A stretch of 10,873 nucleotides of DNA, taken from assembly GCA_003218785.1 (NCBI GenBank), contig QHOM01000110.1:1-10873 (forward strand), written 5' to 3'. Within the stretch, counting starts at the first letter, position 1, and the number at the start of each line of letters is the position of its first letter. Origin of the DNA: Verrucomicrobiota bacterium. GTDB taxonomy: Bacteria; Verrucomicrobiota; Verrucomicrobiia; Chthoniobacterales; UBA10450. Position numbers and translations under genes: made by a program. The notes under the pieces are model-generated. The model was not told where the DNA came from, made no database searches, and saw only the letters and a list, made by a program, of their open reading frames with translations. This document shows, one piece after another, positions 7,292 to 10,873 of the stretch.

Positions 7292-7360
7292 GGTATGGAG
7301 GGACCGCCGAGCGGTCCGCTTGTCCACGATCCTCGGCGCGCTTGGCGGCCGCGCCGTGCC
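7292..7360. repeat. Intergenic two-hairpin element downstream of the methyltransferase
   Basis: Hairpin one is GGACCGC-CGA-GCGGTCC (7301-7317), a perfect 7-bp stem. Hairpin two is CGGCGCG/CGCGCCG (7334-7340 with 7350-7356). The ends GGTATGG (7292-7298) and CCGTGCC (7354-7360) can pair along all seven positions as RNA if two G-U pairs are allowed. The element lies 15 bp after the methyltransferase stop. It may terminate transcription, but no T-run follows either stem. Confidence 0.55.
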
Positions 7361-7397
7361 ATTCGATGCGAAATGAAAATTTTCCTTTTGGAAATCT

Positions 7398-7426
7398 CTG
7401 GAATTCTTAAGTGAGCCATTTAATAT
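7398..7426 (+). promoter_or_regulatory. Candidate sigma70-type promoter for the 7466-10220 cluster
   Basis: A -10-like TAATAT (7421-7426) lies 17 bp after CTGGAA (7398-7403), which matches the -35 consensus at only 3 of 6 positions. It is the most AT-rich stretch ahead of the four-gene cluster, and predicted transcription would start about 33 bp before the first ATG. A small inverted repeat, GCCAT/ATGGC (7415-7419 and 7425-7429), overlaps the -10. The call rests on position and a weak consensus match only. Confidence 0.25.
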
Positions 7427-7465
7427 GGCGCTACAGCGAGCCTGGAGGACGCGTCACGATTTGTC

Positions 7466-8086
7466 ATGGCAGAGAAAATTCGACCGGTTGAACAGATGCT
7501 GGAATTGAGCGACGACGAAGCGCTCTCTTCCGAGCATCTGGATTTGCAAGTACAGAAAGCGCAGGAGCAACTGCTTCAGCTCAAGCGCGAGCAGGAACAG
7601 ATCGAAAAACAAAAGCGCGAGCTGGAAGAACTGAGCCGTCGTCAAGAGGAATTAGAACGCGGCCGTACTGAAATGACCGACAAGCTAACACGCTCGCTCG
7701 TTGTGCTCGAGCGCGAAGCGTATAACGCTCAGAAACGGCTCGAGCAAATCCGCGCGACTCGCGAAAGTTTCGGTCAGCACCTGGAATTAATCGAAGCGAT
7801 CGATCCAAGAAGCTGGAACTCGGCCGATTTGCACAAGGAACTAAGCCGGGCTTTGAGCACCGTGGATGACGCGCGCACCGAGTACAGCGAGCAGCGCAGC
7901 CGGCTGCAAGCAACTGAAGAAAACGCAGGCGACGTCTCATTGCCGGAGATTGGGCCGGGCCCTTACGAGCTCAATGGCGGTCGTTCTTTTGCCCAGTGGA
8001 TGCAAATCGGCTTCGCGTTCAGTTTGCCCCTAATCATTTTTGGCCTGATTGCCCTTGCTATTTTCTTCTGGATGGCCAGCCGGTGA
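7466..8086 (+). CDS. Coiled-coil protein with a single C-terminal membrane helix, function unknown
   Basis: I do not recognise this 206-residue protein. Residues about 27-110 are a long, highly charged heptad-type helix (QEQLLQLKREQEQIEK, then RELEELSRRQEELERGR), almost certainly a coiled coil. A loop with DPRSWNSADLHKELSRAL and a second short helix follow. A proline/glycine linker (LPEIGPGPYELNGG) leads to one strong hydrophobic segment, residues 181-203, ending in FWMASR. There is no signal peptide, so it should be tail-anchored with the coiled coil in the cytoplasm. GGAGG at 7444-7448 is 17 nt upstream of the ATG, too far to be a normal ribosome site. It overlaps the next gene by one base and begins the cluster that ends with gatCA. 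A structural or membrane-adaptor role is conceivable, but no enzymatic motif is visible. Confidence 0.8.
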   Translation: MAEKIRPVEQMLELSDDEALSSEHLDLQVQKAQEQLLQLKREQEQIEKQKRELEELSRRQEELERGRTEMTDKLTRSLVVLEREAYNAQKRLEQIRATRESFGQHLELIEAIDPRSWNSADLHKELSRALSTVDDARTEYSEQRSRLQATEENAGDVSLPEIGPGPYELNGGRSFAQWMQIGFAFSLPLIIFGLIALAIFFWMASR

Positions 8087-8445
8087 TGGCGATGTTTCGT
8101 CGCTCGCCTGGATCGGTTACGCCGTTTCGGCAACGGCGGGAGGAGCTGGCCCGCCGGGAAGCAGAGTTGCGCGATGGACTCGAAAAATTGGAGCGCATGA
8201 TCGCAGAGGCGCCCCGGGTCGCCAGGTGGCGGCAACAGGAGGAACTGCGTATACGCGCTACCGCGCGCGATAGCCGGCTGGATGCGTCGGTCGCGCAAGA
8301 CAAACGTTACGGGAATGACAGCAAGAGCACGCTGCGGCGGCGTCCACTTCGCAAAGAGCGACGAGAGGGGCGGTTGCTGTTTCTGGTTCTGGTAATCGCG
8401 ATTGCCGTGGTGGTCATCTGGCTGATGAGCCATCTGCATTTTTGA
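8086..8445 (+). CDS. Small basic tail-anchored membrane protein, function unknown
   Basis: This is a 119-residue protein of unknown family. The N-terminal half is a charged helix with coiled-coil character (RQRREELARREAELRDGLEK and LERMIAEAP). The middle is strongly basic (TLRRRPLRKERREGR). One hydrophobic helix at about residues 97-114 (LLFLVLVIAIAVVVIWLM) ends the protein with SHLHF. By the positive-inside rule the N-terminal part should be cytoplasmic. ATG 8086 shares its A with the TGA of the preceding gene (TGATG), which indicates translational coupling; a second ATG at 8092 is possible. The frame is open further upstream to an ATG at 7996, but that would overlap the previous gene by 91 nt. 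The plan (helix, then C-terminal anchor) mirrors the preceding protein, and the two may be partners. Confidence 0.72.
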   Translation: MAMFRRSPGSVTPFRQRREELARREAELRDGLEKLERMIAEAPRVARWRQQEELRIRATARDSRLDASVAQDKRYGNDSKSTLRRRPLRKERREGRLLFLVLVIAIAVVVIWLMSHLHF

Positions 8446-8454
8446 TCAATAAAG

Positions 8455-8745
8455 ATGGCGAAAACTTCCGACCTCGATGTCGCGTACATCGCCAGGCTGG
8501 CGCGGCTAAATCTGACCGACGCGGAGACAGAGCTTTTCCAGAAGCAGCTCGGCGACGTCTTGCGGTACGCTGAAAAACTGCGGGAGGTGGATGTTAGCCA
8601 TATGGAAGCGGCCGCGCACGCGGTGCCAATTTTCAACGTTTTCCGCGAAGACGCGCCACGCGATTGGTTTACTGCGGAGCAGGCACTGAGCAATGCGCCG
8701 CACCAGGCGAACGGTCTTTTCATCGTCACGAAAGTCGTGGAATGA
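8455..8745 (+). CDS. gatC: Asp-tRNA(Asn)/Glu-tRNA(Gln) amidotransferase subunit C
   Basis: This 96-residue subunit wraps around GatA and stabilises the GatCAB complex, which converts misacylated Glu-tRNA(Gln) and/or Asp-tRNA(Asn) to the correct aminoacyl-tRNA. The family pattern is clear: VAYIARLARLNLTDAE near the N-terminus, LGDVLRYAEKLREVDV in the helical middle, and NVFREDAP with LSNAPHQANGLFIVTKVVE at the end. Length is normal for GatC (about 95-100). It starts 9 bp after the preceding membrane-protein gene, and its TGA overlaps the gatA start (ATGA), so the two are probably translated in balance. No Shine-Dalgarno is visible. Confidence 0.95.
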   Translation: MAKTSDLDVAYIARLARLNLTDAETELFQKQLGDVLRYAEKLREVDVSHMEAAAHAVPIFNVFREDAPRDWFTAEQALSNAPHQANGLFIVTKVVE

Positions 8746-10220
8746 CGGGGAAAGATCTGCCCGCGCTGAACATCGCCGATCTGCAACCTCTGTTGCGTCG
8801 CCGGGAAGTCTCGCCTCGCGAAGTAATCGATGTCTTGCGAGCGCGCATCCAAGATGTCGATGGAGAAATCGACGCTTATCTCTCACTCGATTTTGAAGCT
8901 GCCGCCAAAGAGGCGGAGAAAGCGAATGTCGATCTTCCGCTGGGCGGTGTGCCGATCGCGATCAAAGACATCATCAGCGTAGCGGGTGAGCCCTGCACCT
9001 GCGCCTCAAAGATTTTGCACGGTTATCGCGCGCCTTACGACGCGACGGTCATTCGGAAATTGCGCGCTGCAGGCGCGATTCCATTCGGCAAAACCAACAT
9101 GGACGAGTTCGCCATGGGTTCTTCAACCGAAAATTCCGCCATGAAATTGACGCGCAACCCGTGGGACCTGTCGCGGGTGCCGGGAGGTTCCAGCGGCGGT
9201 TCAGCCGCGGCGGTTGCGGCCGATGAAGCTTTCGGGGGACTTGGCACTGATACCGGCGGGTCGATTCGGCAACCGGCTGCGCTCTCGGGTGTTGTCGGTC
9301 TGAAACCGACCTACGGGCGCGTCTCGCGTTTCGGCGTTGTCGCGTTCGCCTCGTCGCTCGACCAGGTAGGTCCGTTAACTAAAACAGTGCGGGATTCGGC
9401 GCTGATTATGAACGCCATCGCCGGCCACGACCCGCAAGAAACTACGTCTCTGAACGAACCGGTGCCTGATTATACGGCAGGGCTGGGAAGAGATCTGCGC
9501 GGCGTGCGATTGGGCTTGGCGAAGGAATACATGATCGAAGGGACCAATCCCCAGGTCAAAGCCGCGATCGATGCAGCGGTGAAACATCTGAATTCGTTAG
9601 GCGCAGAGATTGTCGATGTCTCGTTGCCGCATACCGATTATGCGACCGCAGTCTATTACATTCTGGCTACGGCGGAGGCTTCCGCGAACCTGGCGCGCTT
9701 TGATGGTGTGCGCTACGGCTATCGAGCGGAGAACCCAAAAGATTTGCTCGATCATTATGGCCGCACGCGCGAGGAGGGTTTTGGACCAGAAGTGAAACGC
9801 CGGATCATTCTCGGCACCTATGTTTTGAGCTCTGGTTATTACGATGCGTATTATTTGCGTGCGCAAAAAGTGCGCGAGTTGATCCGCCAGGATTTCGCCA
9901 AGGCCTTCGAAAAAGTTGACGCGTTAATTTCACCAACCTCACCAACGCCAGCGTTTAAATTGGGCGAACGCAGCGCCGATCCATTGCAAATGTATCTGGC
10001 CGACATCTTCACCAGCCCAGCAAATCTCGCCGGAATTTGTGGGATCAGCGTGCCATGCGGCTTCGCTGAGGTCGATGGGCTTCGCTTGCCCATCGGGCTC
10101 CAATTATTAGGCAAAGCGCTGGACGAAGCGCGCATTTTGCAAATCGCGCATGCTTACGAGCAGAGCACCGACTGGCACAAAGCGCGGCCACCGATCGCTG
10201 CAGCCATCCACAAGGCATGA
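8742..10220 (+). CDS. gatA: Asp-tRNA(Asn)/Glu-tRNA(Gln) amidotransferase subunit A (glutaminase/amidase)
   Basis: This 492-residue amidase subunit releases ammonia from glutamine for the tRNA-dependent transamidation done with GatB. It has the amidase-signature Ser-cisSer-Lys triad: Lys75 in GVPIAIKDI, cis-Ser150 in PGGSSGGSAAA and nucleophile Ser174 in DTGGSIRQPA. The 75- and 24-residue spacings match those of S. aureus GatA (79/154/178). Other hallmarks are GKTNMDEFAMGSSTENSA, GLKPTYGRVSRFGVVAFASSLDQVGP and LISPTSPTPAFKLGE. ATG 8742 overlaps the gatC stop by four bases. An in-frame ATG at 8664 lies inside gatC and would add 26 residues unlike the family. gatB does not follow; the next gene is a tRNA on the other strand, so gatB must be elsewhere or upstream of the window. 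Confidence 0.96.
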   Translation: MTGKDLPALNIADLQPLLRRREVSPREVIDVLRARIQDVDGEIDAYLSLDFEAAAKEAEKANVDLPLGGVPIAIKDIISVAGEPCTCASKILHGYRAPYDATVIRKLRAAGAIPFGKTNMDEFAMGSSTENSAMKLTRNPWDLSRVPGGSSGGSAAAVAADEAFGGLGTDTGGSIRQPAALSGVVGLKPTYGRVSRFGVVAFASSLDQVGPLTKTVRDSALIMNAIAGHDPQETTSLNEPVPDYTAGLGRDLRGVRLGLAKEYMIEGTNPQVKAAIDAAVKHLNSLGAEIVDVSLPHTDYATAVYYILATAEASANLARFDGVRYGYRAENPKDLLDHYGRTREEGFGPEVKRRIILGTYVLSSGYYDAYYLRAQKVRELIRQDFAKAFEKVDALISPTSPTPAFKLGERSADPLQMYLADIFTSPANLAGICGISVPCGFAEVDGLRLPIGLQLLGKALDEARILQIAHAYEQSTDWHKARPPIAAAIHKA

Positions 10221-10270
10221 AGGATTCAACCATAATGGCGAGCTGAGCCGTGCCCGATCGTCCATTAAAT

Positions 10271-10286
10271 AGCCCAGCGGGTTTTT
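10271..10286 (+). terminator. Weak candidate terminator after gatA
   Basis: A short stem AGCCC/GGGTT (10271-10275 with 10279-10283, 3-nt loop, one G-U pair) runs into TTTTT at 10282-10286. It lies about 50 bp after the gatA stop. The stem is short, so the call is tentative, but the position and T-run fit. Confidence 0.3.
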
Positions 10287-10306
10287 CAACATCGAACGTC
10301 CGAGCA

Positions 10307-10325
10307 ATCCGCCATCCGAAATCCG
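10307..10325 (+). repeat. Short ATCCG array with 7-bp period
   Basis: ATCCG recurs at 10307, 10314 and 10321, exactly 7 bp apart, with variable two-base spacers (CC, AA). It sits between gatA and the tRNA gene. The period matches the CGTCATT heptamer array at 2264-2291. Confidence 0.5.
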
Positions 10326-10336
10326 AAACAGAGGAC

Positions 10337-10409
10337 AGCCGACGACGGGATTCGAACCCGTGACCTGCGGTTTACGAAACCGCTGCTCTACCAGCTGAGC
10401 TACGTCGGC
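10337..10409 (-). tRNA. tRNA-Thr (anticodon CGT)
   Basis: Read on the minus strand, a full 73-nt cloverleaf is present. The acceptor arms are GCCGACG/CGTCGGC and the D arm is GCTC...GAGC. The anticodon stem GCGGT/ACCGC holds the loop TTCGTAA (anticodon CGT, decoding ACG). A 5-nt variable loop AGGTC and the T arm ACGGG-TTCGAAT-CCCGT follow. The discriminator base is T, and CCA is not encoded, so it must be added by the CCA-adding enzyme. It lies opposite in direction to gatA and downstream of the partial surface-protein gene, from which the terminator at 10595-10626 separates it. Confidence 0.95.
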
Positions 10410-10501
10410 ACAAACGGCAAAGATGCCATCCGCAGATTGGGTGAGCAAGCGCGAACCTGTAGCCGCTTCGCGGTGCGAAGGGCAAATCAGGCGTTGCAAA
10501 A

Positions 10502-10559
10502 CCCGCGCTGCGTCGGCCATCCGTCCCGGGACGGATTCGCTGACGCACGAGCACGCGGG
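10502..10559. repeat. Large imperfect palindrome upstream of the tRNA gene
   Basis: The centre ATCCGTCCCGGGACGGAT (10519-10536) is a perfect 18-bp palindrome. GCGTC/GACGC (10510-10514 and 10542-10546) and CCCGCG/CGCGGG (10502-10507 and 10554-10559) extend it outward with small loops. It carries no coding signal and no T-run. It may be a REP-like mobile repeat, or a structured region around the tRNA promoter. Confidence 0.6.
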
Positions 10560-10594
10560 CGATTTCAAAGAGTGGTAAGCGTCACACGTGAAAC

Positions 10595-10626
10595 AAAAAG
10601 CCGCCACGCGCTGAAACGTGACGGCT
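10595..10626 (-). terminator. Rho-independent terminator of the surface-protein gene
   Basis: On the minus strand, AGCCGTCACG (10626 to 10617) pairs over all ten positions, with one G-U pair, to CGTGGCGGCT (10608 to 10599) around an 8-nt loop. A TTTTT run follows (10599 to 10595). It lies 36 bp after the stop codon of the partial gene at the window edge. Confidence 0.8.
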
Positions 10627-10662
10627 AATTGCGAAACGCGGTGTTGTCTGCTTTCCGCAGTT

Positions 10663-10873
10663 CTAATGATTAACCATGACCGTTTGCGGCGCAGGTTTGC
10701 TCAGGTCAAGCTGGTCACTCACTTTCTGGAGGCCCTTCGTGAGAGCGTCAACTTGCTTCTTCAGTTGCGCGATGGTCGCTTCCTGTTGCTCCACTTTGCT
10801 GTGTTCTTTGAGGAACTCGTTGAGCAACATCGCATTGACCGCTTCGTAGCGAACCGAGTAAGGCTTGCCTTGC
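10663..10873 (-). CDS. C-terminal part of a tail-fibre/S74-domain-type surface protein (5' end outside the window)
   Basis: The last 69 residues of a gene that enters from the right edge are present, ending at TAG (10665-10663). They read GKPYSVRYEAVNAMLLNEFLKEH, then a coiled coil (SKVEQQEATIAQLKKQVDAL, TKGLQKVSDQLD) and a short tail APQTVMVNH. The YSVRYEAVNAMLLNEFLKEH stretch followed by a glutamine-rich coiled coil is what follows the intramolecular-chaperone (Peptidase_S74, tail fibre type) domain in many Verrucomicrobia and Acidobacteria surface proteins, to my recollection. In that family the chaperone domain trims itself off and helps trimerisation of the fibre. The catalytic part would lie outside the window and cannot be checked. 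A good terminator follows. Confidence 0.75.
   Translation of the reverse strand, partial: QGKPYSVRYEAVNAMLLNEFLKEHSKVEQQEATIAQLKKQVDALTKGLQKVSDQLDLSKPAPQTVMVNH

Noticed and set aside
8664..8741. Upstream ATG extending gatA by 26 residues
   Set aside because: It lies wholly within gatC in another frame. The ATGA overlap at 8742 is the usual gatC-gatA junction and matches the family N-terminus.
10107..10607. 166-codon minus-strand frame containing AQLVEQRFRKPQVTGSNPVVG
   Set aside because: That peptide is the well-known artefactual translation of a tRNA gene. The frame spans the tRNA-Thr and the antisense of the gatA 3' end.
10437..10628. 63-codon plus-strand frame upstream of the terminator
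   Set aside because: It runs through the palindrome and the antisense of the terminator, is rich in Arg/Ala as expected of non-coding GC-rich DNA, and resembles no family.

Overview
The window is an ordinary chromosomal stretch from a moderately GC-rich bacterium, most likely a Verrucomicrobiota-type (PVC group) organism. That placement is inference. It rests on the style of the proteins, on almost no Shine-Dalgarno sequences before the starts, and on intergenic repeats of kinds I associate with soil Verrucomicrobia: period-7 CGTCATT and ATCCG arrays, the ATCTGTGTTC-ATCCGTGGCT leader upstream of a gene, and GGCGCAAGTTT palindromes. There are no plasmid, phage-integration, IS transposase or CRISPR signals. 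|| Layout: a possible C-terminal tail of an unidentified gene (2-64, +); a complete UvrD/PcrA-family DNA helicase (167-2167, +); an inverted/tandem repeat block that overlaps the helicase stop codon (2154-2291); 4-alpha-glucanotransferase malQ (2301-4028, +); a hairpin-rich intergenic element plus a short leader repeat (4043-4173); malate dehydrogenase mdh (4184-5254, +), whose 3' end runs 113 nt into the convergent SAICAR synthase gene purC (5142-6032, -); and, diverging from purC with its start codon about 20 bp away, an RlmI-like class I SAM-dependent rRNA methyltransferase (6053-7276, +) that carries an in-frame palindromic repeat. A second two-hairpin element (7292-7360) precedes a tight four-gene cluster (7466-10220, +): two small coiled-coil proteins each with one C-terminal membrane helix, then gatC and gatA of the tRNA-dependent amidotransferase (gatB is not in the window). 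A tRNA-Thr(CGT) gene (10337-10409, -), a palindromic repeat (10502-10559), a rho-independent terminator (10595-10626, -) and the C-terminal end of a tail-fibre/S74-type surface protein (10663-10873, -) close the window. || Functionally these are housekeeping genes: DNA repair helicase, glycogen/maltodextrin metabolism, TCA cycle, purine synthesis, rRNA modification, and Gln-tRNA/Asn-tRNA formation. I see no defence, secretion or biosynthetic cluster. What stands out is repeat biology. A palindromic element is carried in-frame inside an enzyme gene, a repeat arm supplies the helicase stop codon, and two intergenic elements share a two-hairpin architecture. The other points of note are a lost mdh stop codon and an uncharacterised pair of tail-anchored coiled-coil proteins co-transcribed with gatCA.
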